The notes beneath the pieces are model-generated. The model worked only from the letters and a program-made list of their open reading frames with translations, was not told the origin of the DNA and ran no database searches. A program made the position numbers and the translations under genes. Shown in pieces: positions 35,261-44,045 of a stretch of DNA of 64,000 nt. Source of the stretch: Planctomycetota bacterium (GTDB lineage Bacteria > Planctomycetota > Planctomycetia > Pirellulales > Pirellulaceae); NCBI GenBank assembly GCA_016872725.1, contig VGZC01000020.1:21877-85876 (forward strand), given 5' to 3'. Position 1 is the first letter of the stretch, and the number at the start of each line of letters is the position of its first letter.

Positions 35261-37168
35261 GTGGAGTTCACGAGGACTTTGGCGGGATCGTTGGCGATGG
35301 TCGGACCGGTATTTTCCCGAGAGGCGATGACGGCTCCGCGGCGGCCCCGCTTGTACGCGATCCGCGTCGTGTATGTGGCCGCGCTGATGATCGTGACGAG
35401 CACGGCGTGGGCCGTTCTGGCGGGGACCCAGCAGATCCGCAACGTCGGCGACATGGCGCGGTTCGGAGCGATCCTGTTCCAGATCCTCGCCCCGTTGCAG
35501 CTCGCCGTCGTCACGTTCCTCGCGTCGCTGGTGACGGCGGCCGTCGTCGCCCAGGAAAAGGACCGCCGCACGCTCATCCTCCTTCTGATGACGCGCATGG
35601 AGAACCACGAACTCGTGCTGGGAAAAGTCCTCGCCGGACTGCTCGGCGTACTCGTCATGATCGGGGCGGCGATTCCCCTTTTCCTGGCGCTCACGTTGTT
35701 TGGAGGCATTTCGCATGCCCAGGTCGCGCGCGTGTTCGCCGTGACGATCGTCACCGCATTCGTGGCGGGGAGCCTCGGCGCGCTGATCGCCTTCGCGCGC
35801 GACAAGACGTTTCAGACGCTCGCCATGACGTCGCTCTTCCTCCTGCTCTGGCTCGCGCTGGGCGAATCGATCCACTATGGGATCCTGTTCGAACGGTTGG
35901 GGGAATGGCCGTGCGAGGCATGGGCCCGCGCCGTCAGCCCGCTCCGCGCCATCTTCACGGCCGCGACGCCCCTCGTCGAATCGGGAACCTGGCGCGATGC
36001 CTTTCTGGGGATCGGCCCGTTCCTCGCAACCATGTTGGCGCTCGCCGCCGTGCTCAACGGCTGGGCCATCGCGCGCGTCCGCGTCTGGAACCCGTCCCGC
36101 GAACTGCGCAAGGGGAAGGAGGGCGCCGAGCCGGAACCCGCGGGCTCGGCGCTCGGCGCGGCCGCGGCGCTCGGCGCGGCGGGAAGCGTCGCCGAGCGGG
36201 GACCCGCCGACGTGGCCGAACGGCGCCGATCGGGACACGTGGATGCGCGGGTGCGCGGGGCGTCGGCCGAGTCCCGCGTCGTGTGGGACAATCCCGTGCT
36301 CTGGCGCGAGGTCCGAACGCGCGCCTACGGACGAAAAGTACTCATCGTCCGAATCGCCTATCTCATCCTGTTCGTCGTGATGGTCGCCGCCGTCGACCAA
36401 GTCCTCGCGAACGCGGCGGCCCGCCATTCGGTCGATTGGAACGCGTTCCTGTCCCCCGGCGCCACCGTCCTGGCTCCTTTCTTCCTCGTTAGCCTCGTCA
36501 TCGTGAACGCGCTCGCCGTAACTTCGATCACGAATGAACGCGACGGCCAGGCGCTCGACCTCCTGCTCGTCTCCGACCTGACGCCGCGCGAGTTCGTACT
36601 GGGGAAACTGATGGGGGTGGGCTGGGTGACGAAGGAGATGATCGTCCTCCCGCTCGCACTCGCCGCCCAGGTCTGGTGGCGCGGCGCGATCGGCGCGGAG
36701 TCGTTCGCGTTCCTCGGAATCGGCCTCGTGACGATGGACGTTTTTGTCGGGATGCTCGGCGTCCACTGCGGCATGACCTACGCCAATTCGCGGACGGCGA
36801 TCGGAGTCAGTCTCGGTACGGTCTTCTTCCTGTTCCTCGGCGTCGTGACGTGCATGGCGATGATGGTGTCGTTCAGCGGGTCGTTCCAGACCCAACTCGC
36901 GCCGTTCCTCGCCTTCATCCTCGGCGGATCGGTCGGCCTCTTCTTCGCGCTCGGCGCGCGCAATCCGTCGGCCGCGATTCTCTCGGCGTCGCTCCTGCTC
37001 CCCTGGGCGACGTTCAACGCGATCACCAGCTTCCTCCTCGGCCACACCTTCTCCGTCTTCTTCGTCGCGACCGCGACCTACGCGTTCACGACGGCCGCCC
37101 TGATGGTCCCGGCGATCGGCGAATTCGACATCGCGATGGGCCGCACCAAGGGCGGAAAAGAGGAATGA
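35261..37168 (+). CDS. ABC-2 type transporter permease with internal duplication
   Basis: A 635-residue integral membrane protein with about twelve hydrophobic helices in two related halves. The first half opens LAMVGPVFSREAMTAPRRP and includes VVAQEKDRRTLILLLMTRME, NHELVLGKVLAGLLGVLVMI. After a charged Ala/Glu/Arg linker (about residues 285-335), the second half opens VVWDNPVLWREVRTRAYGRK and has VTSITNERDGQALDLLLVSD and TPREFVLGKLMGVG. The repeated E-K/R-D-x-x-(T/A)-L-x-L-L-L and LGK elements are typical ABC-2 permease landmarks. No ATPase gene lies beside it, so its partner must be elsewhere. The GTG start with AAGGCGGC upstream is preferred; ATG 35297 is possible. Cargo unknown. Confidence 0.82.
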   Translation: MEFTRTLAGSLAMVGPVFSREAMTAPRRPRLYAIRVVYVAALMIVTSTAWAVLAGTQQIRNVGDMARFGAILFQILAPLQLAVVTFLASLVTAAVVAQEKDRRTLILLLMTRMENHELVLGKVLAGLLGVLVMIGAAIPLFLALTLFGGISHAQVARVFAVTIVTAFVAGSLGALIAFARDKTFQTLAMTSLFLLLWLALGESIHYGILFERLGEWPCEAWARAVSPLRAIFTAATPLVESGTWRDAFLGIGPFLATMLALAAVLNGWAIARVRVWNPSRELRKGKEGAEPEPAGSALGAAAALGAAGSVAERGPADVAERRRSGHVDARVRGASAESRVVWDNPVLWREVRTRAYGRKVLIVRIAYLILFVVMVAAVDQVLANAAARHSVDWNAFLSPGATVLAPFFLVSLVIVNALAVTSITNERDGQALDLLLVSDLTPREFVLGKLMGVGWVTKEMIVLPLALAAQVWWRGAIGAESFAFLGIGLVTMDVFVGMLGVHCGMTYANSRTAIGVSLGTVFFLFLGVVTCMAMMVSFSGSFQTQLAPFLAFILGGSVGLFFALGARNPSAAILSASLLLPWATFNAITSFLLGHTFSVFFVATATYAFTTAALMVPAIGEFDIAMGRTKGGKEE

Positions 37169-37304
37169 CCGGCCGGAAATCCCGCCGTGCGGCGAATCAT
37201 GGGCCTATTCGCCGCATGTGATGCGGACAATGTCCGTTCTTCCGGAGGTTGCGGGCTATGATCTCCTCAACGATGCGAGCGACACGGGGCGTGTGCGCGG
37301 CGCG

Positions 37305-39284
37305 TCATTCGGTGGGCAACGGGGCGGCATCGCGCCGGAGCCATCCCGCGATCAACTCGATTTCGCGGAGCGTGAGCAGGTTCGCCTTGCCGTCGCCGGA
37401 TTCGGGAGCGAACGCGGGCATCCGGTCGTTGCGGCCATCGTAGAGCGATTCGTGTTCGGGGTTCGAGATCATCCGGACCAGCCATTCGACCGTACCGTAT
37501 CCTGTCAGTCTGGGTCCGTCGTCGATGCCGTCGTCTCCCCATTCATGGCAATCGGCGCATCCGATCTCCGAAAAGGACGCTCGGCCACGTTCGATCGCGC
37601 CCGATTGCCGCGCCTCGCGGTCGGCGTCCGCCTGGTACGCCAGACCCGCCTCGGCGGACAGACCGACGATGACGTCCTTGAGTTTCCCTTGCTGTTCGTC
37701 GTCGAACGCGGCAACCGTGTCCCGAACGAATTCGACCATGCCGCCCGACGGATACGCGCCGTCGGTATCCTCGCGTCCTTGGGCGGAGTCGCCGAAGTAG
37801 TGCGGCCCGACGATGCGTTCGGGTTCGAGCAGACCTTCGAGCCAGGCGCGCGACGCGAAGCGATATAGGTTGGGAGCGCCCGCGGGTTCGTTGCCTACCG
37901 CGCCTTCCTTGCCTTCCGCCGGTTCGGGGCCCGCGATGCCGCGGCCCTCCGCGTCGACATGGCTGTGGCACGACGCGCATTTGGCCCGGAACAGGCGCGG
38001 TCCCCGCAGTTCGGGATCGTCGTCGATGAGCGTTCGGACGCCGGTCGTCGGAATGCCGTGGTAAGCGACCAGTTCCCGCAGCCGCGCGTACTCGCGGCGC
38101 CCGTCATCGACGGCCGCCAGATAATCGCGCGACGCGCGGAATCGATCGTTGTAGCGCGCGCGGCCGTCCGCGTCGGCTTGGAACCGCTCGGGACGATACG
38201 CGGTCCACTCGGCCCGATAGTCATCGAAAAACGCCTGCCCGGTGAGGAACAGGGCGCCGGCGAGCCCCACCGCGAGCGTTCCGAGATTGACGGCGTGCCC
38301 GACGCGCGATCGGCCGATCCACGGCATCAGGAACAGATAGGCCACGGCGAGCGCCGGAAGGACGATCGCGCCCAGGAACTCGTTCGCCTCGAACTTCTTG
38401 AGAAACTGGAACAGGAAGAGGAAATACCACTCCGGGCGCGCCGCCCGGTAGTCCTCGACCGGATTCGCGGGCGGGCCCAGATCGGCTCCGAGATGGGGCC
38501 CGTCGAGCTTGCCGGCGACGAGTCCGCCCACGTCGAACCGGATGACCAGGAGCAGGACGACGACGAGCAGCGCGAGGCACGCGACCGCGTCGAAGAAAAC
38601 CTGCCTCGGCCAGAAGTACTCGTCGGCTCGACCGCGGGGCGGAGGCGCCGTGACGCCGTGGCGCCGGAACAGGGCGAGGTGCAGGGCCAGCACGGCGACG
38701 AGCGCGGAGGGCAACAGACCCGCGTGCACGGCGAAGAACCGCGTCAGCGTCGCGTGCCCGTATTCGCTCCCGCCCACCACCAGTTTCCGCGCCGCGTCGC
38801 CGCCCGGCGCCAGCCCCATCAGGTTCGTCGCCACTCGCGTCGCCCAAAACCCTTTTTGGTCCCAAGGCAGGAGATAACCGGTGAGCGACAGGCCGAGCGT
38901 GATGAGCATCAGGACGAGGCCGGTCCAGAAATTGAATTCGCGCGGCGCGCGGTACGCTCCCGCGATCACGACCTGCGCGAAATGGATCGGAAGCAGGGCG
39001 ACCATCGCCTGAGCCATGAAGTGGTGGACGCCCCGCAACAGCCAGCCGCCCGTCAGTTCGTTCTGGATCCAATAGACGCTTTCGTACGCGTTCTGGCTGC
39101 CCGGACTGTAGTTCATCCAGAGGAACAAGCCGGTGACCGCCTGGGTCGCGAACGCGAAGACGAGCATGCTGCCCGTGACATAACGGCCTCGCGCACCGCC
39201 TGGGATCGGTTCGTAGAGCGCCGCGCGGAGGCACGATGCGCATCCCGTGCGGTCGTCGAGCCAGCGGAGCATGGAAGCGATCAT
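37305..39284 (-). CDS. Cytochrome b fused to a di-haem cytochrome c (bc-type complex)
   Basis: A 659-residue fusion for quinol oxidation. Residues ~1-390 are cytochrome b: haem-ligand His pairs in GVHHFMAQAMVALLPIHF and FFAVHAGLLPSALVAVLALH, TGYLLPWDQKGFWATRV, and the quinol-site motif in ARPEWYFLFLFQFLKKFE (PEWY). More transmembrane helices follow. From about 480 the chain is soluble with two c-type haem sites, KCASCHSHVDAEG and GCADCHEWGDDG, and a late Met-rich NDRMPAFAPES that may supply a ligand. Usual bc complexes use separate proteins for these parts. The ATG overlaps the Rieske stop (ATGA), giving a two-gene unit. No cytochrome oxidase subunits lie nearby. Confidence 0.9.
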   Translation of the reverse strand: MIASMLRWLDDRTGCASCLRAALYEPIPGGARGRYVTGSMLVFAFATQAVTGLFLWMNYSPGSQNAYESVYWIQNELTGGWLLRGVHHFMAQAMVALLPIHFAQVVIAGAYRAPREFNFWTGLVLMLITLGLSLTGYLLPWDQKGFWATRVATNLMGLAPGGDAARKLVVGGSEYGHATLTRFFAVHAGLLPSALVAVLALHLALFRRHGVTAPPPRGRADEYFWPRQVFFDAVACLALLVVVLLLVIRFDVGGLVAGKLDGPHLGADLGPPANPVEDYRAARPEWYFLFLFQFLKKFEANEFLGAIVLPALAVAYLFLMPWIGRSRVGHAVNLGTLAVGLAGALFLTGQAFFDDYRAEWTAYRPERFQADADGRARYNDRFRASRDYLAAVDDGRREYARLRELVAYHGIPTTGVRTLIDDDPELRGPRLFRAKCASCHSHVDAEGRGIAGPEPAEGKEGAVGNEPAGAPNLYRFASRAWLEGLLEPERIVGPHYFGDSAQGREDTDGAYPSGGMVEFVRDTVAAFDDEQQGKLKDVIVGLSAEAGLAYQADADREARQSGAIERGRASFSEIGCADCHEWGDDGIDDGPRLTGYGTVEWLVRMISNPEHESLYDGRNDRMPAFAPESGDGKANLLTLREIELIAGWLRRDAAPLPTE

Positions 39285-39880
39285 GACTTCGCGTCCTTCG
39301 CGGGACGACCGGCTTGGAAATCGACGTATTCGATCCAGATCTCGCCGTCGACGATCTTGTGGTTCAGCACGTCCATGTCGCGCGGCGCGGGGTTCGTCAT
39401 GCCGGGCCGAGCGACCCGCCGTCCGTCGACGTCGAACGCGCTGTTGTGGCACGGGCAATGGAACGCGTCGCCGCCGTCGGTCCGGACGGCGGAAATCGAG
39501 CAACCGGCGTGCGGGCACGTCGTGTGGAACGCGATCACGTCGTCATCGGAGACGCGGCGGAGAAAAACGGCGCCGATCGGCCGGTCGGGCGTATAGTTCC
39601 AAGCGTCGCGGCGATCGGCGATCACCGCGAATCGGCTCGGCGATCCGTCCTCGGGAACGGCGTTCCACGCCGCGACCCGCACGTAGCCCTCCCCGACCGC
39701 TCCCGCGCGCCGATAGCGGCCCGGACGGCCCGGCTTCCGCAATAGAGGGTCGAGGAACACGACCAACCCGGCGGCCCATCCCGGCAACGATGCGCACGCG
39801 CCGACGAGTCCCGCGCCGAGGCTCCAAAGAAAATCGCGACGCGGTTCCCGGTCGATCGGGGCTCGAGCAGGTTCGCGCAT
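39281..39880 (-). CDS. Rieske iron-sulfur protein
   Basis: A 199-residue Rieske subunit for the cytochrome b/c complex encoded right after it. The N-terminus has a twin-arginine signal (REPRRDFLWSLGAGLVGACA) that also acts as a membrane anchor. The [2Fe-2S] cluster boxes are HTTCPHAGCSIS and FHCPCHNSAFDVDGR; the Cys-x-His-x-x-Cys and Cys-x-x-His ligands are complete, with Asn where Gly is more common after CPCH. The end, IVDGEIWIEYVDF, is a usual last strand. AAGGAACC lies just before the ATG; the upstream open frame is not coding. Its stop overlaps the cytochrome b start, so assembly partners are co-translated. Confidence 0.92.
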   Translation of the reverse strand: MREPARAPIDREPRRDFLWSLGAGLVGACASLPGWAAGLVVFLDPLLRKPGRPGRYRRAGAVGEGYVRVAAWNAVPEDGSPSRFAVIADRRDAWNYTPDRPIGAVFLRRVSDDDVIAFHTTCPHAGCSISAVRTDGGDAFHCPCHNSAFDVDGRRVARPGMTNPAPRDMDVLNHKIVDGEIWIEYVDFQAGRPAKDAKS

Positions 39881-40004
39881 GCGGTTCCTTCCCGCGTTCC
39901 CAAGGAAAACGAAGCCGTTCGGCGAAGAGGGCGACTCGAGTGACGAACGCGATGATCGACTCGAATCGGGTGGGATGGCGGGGACCTGTTCCCGCGCGGG
40001 CCGA

Positions 40005-40988
40005 TTATCGCATCCCCTCGCGCACGGCGTCAAGGACGCGGCGCCGCGCGTCGTCGAGGGGTCCGTCGACGGTCGCGCCGGCCGCCGCGCGGTGCCCGCC
40101 GCCTCCGAACATCGAGGCGACTCGGTTGCAGTCGAGCGCGCCGCGACTGCGGAAGCTCACCTTGAACCGGCCGTCCGGCAACTCGACGAGAATCACGGCG
40201 ACCCGCGTACCGAGCACGCCGAGCGCCGCGTTGACGAGGTCCTCCGTGTCGCTCGGCAGCGAACCCGTCTCCTGAAAATCGGTGCGAACCACGAAGGTGT
40301 GCGCCAGCTCGCCTCCCTCCTCGATCGCGATGCGCGCGAGCACGCGGCCGCGCAGCAACATGCGGCCGTGCGTATCCTGTTCGTAGAGCGCGTTGTAGAT
40401 CTCGTTCGGCCGCGCGCCGGCTCGAACCAGGTCGGCCGCGCACGCGAACGTCGCCGGGGACGTCGACGGGAATCGGAACCAGCCGGTGTCGGTCGCGACG
40501 GCCGCGAAGAGCGGCATGGCGATCGCCGCGTCGATCGGAACGTTCAGCGCGCGGGCCGCGTCGTAGACGAGCCGACCCGTCGCCTCCGCTCCGGTGTCCT
40601 TGAACAGCTCGGCGCCCAAATCGTCCTCGCCCACGTGATGGTCGACCACGAGTTTCCGAATCGACAGGTTCCTTACGATGTCGGCCATCGCGCCGAGCTG
40701 TGCCCAGGCGCTCGTGTCGAGGATGATGAGGACCTCGCGATCGGCGAGCGATTCGGGGCTCGCATCGTGATGGATCGCGCGGATCCGCCGCTCGGGATCG
40801 ATGAACGCCAGGTTCGGGGGAGTCGACTGCGGATTGACGATCCGGACGTCCTTGCCGAGCGATTCGAGGAGGCCGGCCATTCCCAGTTCGCTTCCGAGCG
40901 CGTCGCAATCGGGCCGATGGTGGCAGGTCAGCACAAACCGCGAATAGCCGGAAACCAAGTCACCGAACGCCGTCCAAGAGATGCCCAT
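40005..40988 (-). CDS. DHH-family phosphoesterase, NrnA-like (nanoRNase/pAp phosphatase)
   Basis: A 327-residue cytoplasmic enzyme of the DHH/DHHA1 superfamily. The metal-binding blocks are LTCHHRPDCDALGSELGM, LIILDTSAWAQL, LVVDHHVGEDDLG (the DHH motif) and FAAVATDTGWFRFPS. The DHHA1 domain ends with the GGGGHRAAAGA loop. These match the bifunctional oligoribonuclease/pAp phosphatases that finish RNA decay to mononucleotides. The start at MGISWTAFG is supported by homologue length; GGAATTCGGA upstream is a fair ribosome site. It lies 127 bp from ribF on the same strand and ends before the Rieske gene. Confidence 0.88.
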   Translation of the reverse strand: MGISWTAFGDLVSGYSRFVLTCHHRPDCDALGSELGMAGLLESLGKDVRIVNPQSTPPNLAFIDPERRIRAIHHDASPESLADREVLIILDTSAWAQLGAMADIVRNLSIRKLVVDHHVGEDDLGAELFKDTGAEATGRLVYDAARALNVPIDAAIAMPLFAAVATDTGWFRFPSTSPATFACAADLVRAGARPNEIYNALYEQDTHGRMLLRGRVLARIAIEEGGELAHTFVVRTDFQETGSLPSDTEDLVNAALGVLGTRVAVILVELPDGRFKVSFRSRGALDCNRVASMFGGGGHRAAAGATVDGPLDDARRRVLDAVREGMR

Positions 40989-41115
40989 GATGTCCGAATT
41001 CCGATTCCTGTTTTCTCGATTGGCCGGTTCCCGCGATCGGGCCGAAACGACGCCGCGCCGCGCGCCGGCGGCCCCAAAATCCGGAATGCCGGCAAACCCG
41101 GCACGCGCGCCCCGG

Positions 41116-42069
41116 TCAGTCGCTGGCTGAATCATAGCCCAGATCGGCGTGGACCGCCTCGGCCCGTTCGATATCGCGGGCCAATTGCGCGCGGAGCTCG
41201 ACGGCCGACGGGAATGGACGGATATCGCGGATCCGTTGCAGGAATTCGAGCTCGACGAGCTCGCCGTAGAGCGACCCTTCGAATCCGATGAGGTGGGCTT
41301 CGACGCGGGGCAGCGCCTCGCCGAACGTGGGGCTGGGACCGATATGGATCGCCGCGGGGCCGTTCCTTCCGCTCCAAATGGCACGGCCCGCATAGACGCC
41401 ATGCGAGGGAAGGAGCGTGTCGATCCCCGCGAGATTCGCGGTCGGGAAACCGATCAGGCGTCCCCGCTGGGCGCCGTGGGTCACCATGCCGCGAATCCGA
41501 TACGGTTGGGTGAGCATGCGGGCGGCCGTTTGGACGTCTCCCGCGCGAATCAAGTGGCGGATCCGGCTGCTCGACACGGGCTCGTCCCCGTCGCGTCGCG
41601 GGGCGACCGTTTCCAGACGGACACGGGCCGCGCGGCAGAGGCGTTCGAGCATCGTCCTATCGCCCGCTCGGCCGCGCCCGAATCGGAAATCGACGCCCTC
41701 GACGATCGCCCGGGCGCCGAGCGCGGCGACGACGATCCGTTCGAAGAACGATTCGGGTTCGAGCGCGAGCAGTTCGACGTCGGTCGGATAAGCGATTACC
41801 GCGTCCACCCCTTCGCGCGCGAGGAGTTCGGCCTTGCGCTCGGTCCAGGTCAGCGGCGGGGGCGCTTCGCCGGGTCGGAGGAGCCGCACGGGATGGGGAT
41901 CGAACGTGAACACGACGGCGTGCCCGCCGCATTCCCGGGCGAGCTCGACGAGCCGCCGCAGGATGACCACATGGCCGAGATGCACGCCATCGAAATTGCC
42001 GATCGTAACCGCGCCTCCCCGGATGGTCCGCGGCGCGTCGGCTTCGCGGAGACTCCGCAGCAACATCAT
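41116..42069 (-). CDS. ribF: Bifunctional riboflavin kinase / FAD synthetase
   Basis: A 317-residue enzyme that makes FMN and then FAD in the cytoplasm. The N-terminal adenylyltransferase domain shows AVTIGNFDGVHLGHVVILRR, VVFTFDPHPVRLL, FRFGRGRAGD and SSSRIRHLI. The C-terminal kinase domain shows RGRLIGFPTANLAG, YAGRAIWSG and FEGSLYGELVELEFLQRIRD. Both domains are whole and the length is normal. The start is taken at the ATG that overlaps the nnrD stop (ATGA); another ATG nine bases upstream would add three residues. The close coupling with NAD(P)H-hydrate repair puts two nucleotide-cofactor functions in one operon. Confidence 0.93.
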   Translation of the reverse strand: MMLLRSLREADAPRTIRGGAVTIGNFDGVHLGHVVILRRLVELARECGGHAVVFTFDPHPVRLLRPGEAPPPLTWTERKAELLAREGVDAVIAYPTDVELLALEPESFFERIVVAALGARAIVEGVDFRFGRGRAGDRTMLERLCRAARVRLETVAPRRDGDEPVSSSRIRHLIRAGDVQTAARMLTQPYRIRGMVTHGAQRGRLIGFPTANLAGIDTLLPSHGVYAGRAIWSGRNGPAAIHIGPSPTFGEALPRVEAHLIGFEGSLYGELVELEFLQRIRDIRPFPSAVELRAQLARDIERAEAVHADLGYDSASD

Positions 42070-42908
42070 CGTTCGCATTCCATGAAGGCGCGAGGCAGGT
42101 ATCGCGGGAGATCGGACGCGATCAAGGCCGTTTGGCCGAGGTCGCCGGCCGCGAGATCGCCGGCCCGTCCATGCAGATGGCTCGCCAGCCGAGCGGCGTC
42201 CCAGGGATCGAGCCCCTGTCCGAGCAGGGCGGCGACGACGCCCGTCAAGACATCGCCCGTTCCCCCCGTCGCCATGCCCGGATTCCCCGTTTCGTTCGAC
42301 TCGGTCCGCTCGCCGTCCGTGATCAGCGAGCGGTGGCCTTTGAGCACGAGCACGACGCGATGCCGTTTGGCCCACGCGACGGCGGCCCGTTCCATGGCGA
42401 GCCGATCCTCGTGCCGGGTTCGGCTCAGCCGCGCGAATTCGCCGGGATGGGGGGTTAGGACGCGAGGCCCGCCGGGCGCCGGCGGTTCGCCGGCCGCGGC
42501 GAGCGCGTTGAGCCCGTCGGCGTCGATGACCATCGGCTGGACCACATGGGCGAACGCGTCGCGCACCCACCGTTCCAAGGCGATCGATCGTCCCATTCCC
42601 GGCCCGATCGCGACGACGTCCGCCTGTTGGATGCGCCGCGCCGGCTCGGCTCCGTCCCCCGGCGCGATCCGGCCCTCGTCGTCCTCGTCGAGATCCCCCG
42701 TCATGTACGAAGGCTCGTACGACGCGACGACCGGTTGGATGCCGCGCGGCACGGCGACCGTGACGCGTCCCGCGCCGGCTCGGAGCGCGGCGACGGCGGC
42801 GAGCCCAACGGCGCCGGCCATCCCGCGCGACCCGCCGATCACAAGGACCCGGCCATAATCGCCCTTGTGGCTCTCGGCGCGGCGCGGCGGCAAGGAAGGC
42901 AATGGCAT
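42066..42908 (-). CDS. nnrD: ADP-dependent NAD(P)H-hydrate dehydratase
   Basis: A 280-residue ribokinase-like enzyme that repairs hydrated NADH and NADPH using ADP. Motifs: RVLVIGGSRGMAGAVGLA, VVAIGPGMGRSIALERW, VIDADGLNALA, VLTPHPGEFARLSRT, VLVLKGHRSLI and NPGMATGGTGDVLTGVVAAL (the GTGD catalytic Asp). The NnrE epimerase domain, often fused in front, is absent, so this is the stand-alone dehydratase. The ATG begins just before the first strand. It is followed by ribF with a four-base overlap and preceded 21 bp away by larB. Confidence 0.92.
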   Translation of the reverse strand: MPLPSLPPRRAESHKGDYGRVLVIGGSRGMAGAVGLAAVAALRAGAGRVTVAVPRGIQPVVASYEPSYMTGDLDEDDEGRIAPGDGAEPARRIQQADVVAIGPGMGRSIALERWVRDAFAHVVQPMVIDADGLNALAAAGEPPAPGGPRVLTPHPGEFARLSRTRHEDRLAMERAAVAWAKRHRVVLVLKGHRSLITDGERTESNETGNPGMATGGTGDVLTGVVAALLGQGLDPWDAARLASHLHGRAGDLAAGDLGQTALIASDLPRYLPRAFMECER

Positions 42909-42929
42909 GGGCGGCGACCATCCTCAAGA

Positions 42930-43739
42930 TCACGATCGTTCGACGCCGGACCGGATCGGGTTCCGCTGGGCGATCATGGCCGCCAGATAGCCGCCTTTGA
43001 AGCCCGCGTCGATATTGACCACGGCGACGTTCGCCGCGCAGCTATTGAGCATTCCGAGCAGAGCGGCGAAACCGCCGAGCGCCGCGCCGTATCCCACGCT
43101 GGTCGGCACGGCGACGACCGGGCAGTCCACGTAGCCGCCCACGACGCTCGGAAGGGCGCCCTCCATTCCGGCGACGACGACAATCGCGCCCGCGCCGCGG
43201 AGCTCGTCGAGCCGCTCGCGAAGCCGGTGGGGGCCCGCGACTCCCACGTCCTGCACCATCACAGCGTCGACGCCCATCCAATCGACCGTCTCCCGCGCCT
43301 CTTCTGCGACCGGAAGGTCGCTCGAACCGGCCGTCACGATCGCGACGCGCGACGTCCGCGCGACGCGCGCCGATGAAGGAGCGTCAAGCCGAAGCGTGTG
43401 GGCGACCGGGTTGTAGCGCGCGTCGGGGAACCTGGCGAGAAGCGGTTCGGCTTTCGCCGGATCGAGACGCGTCACAAGCGCGGCCTGCCGCTCGGCCCTC
43501 AGCCGTTCGACGGCGAGCCCGATCATCTCCGCCGATTTTCCCTCCCCGAACACGACCTCGGGAAATCCGCACCGGCGAGCTCGGTCCAAGTCGAGATTCA
43601 CGCTCTCCGCGGTCGGAGGCGAGCCGCTCCCCGTCCGCTCGGCCCACGCGACGAATCGCGCCAGGTCGATCCGTCCGGTGATCAGCGCCTTCGCGAGATC
43701 TTCCCAGTCGATACGCCCCGTTGGTTCGAAGCTTGGCAC
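42930..43739 (-). CDS. larB: LarB-like AIR-carboxylase family protein
   Basis: A 269-residue protein of the PurE-like family to which LarB belongs; LarB carboxylates nicotinate adenine dinucleotide in making the nickel-pincer cofactor. Residues ~30-120 are the LarB-specific N-terminal part (FPEVVFGEGKSAEMIGLAVE). The PurE-like core has RVAIVTAGSSDLPVAEEARE, VVVAGMEGALPSVVGGYVDC, PVVAVPTSVGYGAALGGFAA and LLGMLNSCAANVAVVNIDAG FKGGYLAA near the end. Start is GTG. Neither larC nor larE is next to it, so the pathway must be completed elsewhere or the protein may act alone. It heads the nnrD-ribF group. Confidence 0.9.
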   Translation of the reverse strand: MPSFEPTGRIDWEDLAKALITGRIDLARFVAWAERTGSGSPPTAESVNLDLDRARRCGFPEVVFGEGKSAEMIGLAVERLRAERQAALVTRLDPAKAEPLLARFPDARYNPVAHTLRLDAPSSARVARTSRVAIVTAGSSDLPVAEEARETVDWMGVDAVMVQDVGVAGPHRLRERLDELRGAGAIVVVAGMEGALPSVVGGYVDCPVVAVPTSVGYGAALGGFAALLGMLNSCAANVAVVNIDAGFKGGYLAAMIAQRNPIRSGVERS

Positions 43740-43761
43740 GGCGGACTCCCGTACGCGGATT

Positions 43762-43930
43762 GTCGCTCGCCTCTCCGAGGCGAGCTGCCCTATCCCAAAA
43801 CCTGTTTCTGTCGCTCGCCTCTCCGAGGCGAGTTGCCCTATCCCAAAACCTGTTTCTGTCGCTCGCCTCTCCGAGGCGAGTTGCCCTGCCCCAAAGCCTA
43901 ATCCGGTTCAACACGCCTCGGAGAGGCGTG
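43762..43930. repeat. Three tandem 48-bp hairpin units plus one related palindrome
   Basis: Three head-to-tail units of 48 bp (43762, 43810, 43858) each start GTCGCTCGCCTCTCCGAGGC and carry an eight-base stem CTCGCCTC/GAGGCGAG with a TCC loop. Units 1 and 2 end CCCAAAACCTGTTTCT; unit 3 diverges at its end. A fourth hairpin, CACGCCTC/GAGGCGTG (43912-43930), follows. The array fills much of the 306-bp gap between the divergent larB and DUF2130 genes. It is contiguous with no spacers, so it is not a CRISPR array. Confidence 0.9.
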
Positions 43931-44045
43931 CGACGACTGATTTTCGATGGTCCGAGCTCGGGACGCAAGCGTCCGATCCGTTTCGATAGAATGGAGGGCC
44001 GCGATACCACGAACCCCGTGACCCGTACCGCCGCGCGAGGGAACC

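Noticed and set aside
43762..43905. CRISPR-like array
   Set aside because: The 48-bp units are contiguous with no unique spacers, and no cas gene is near.
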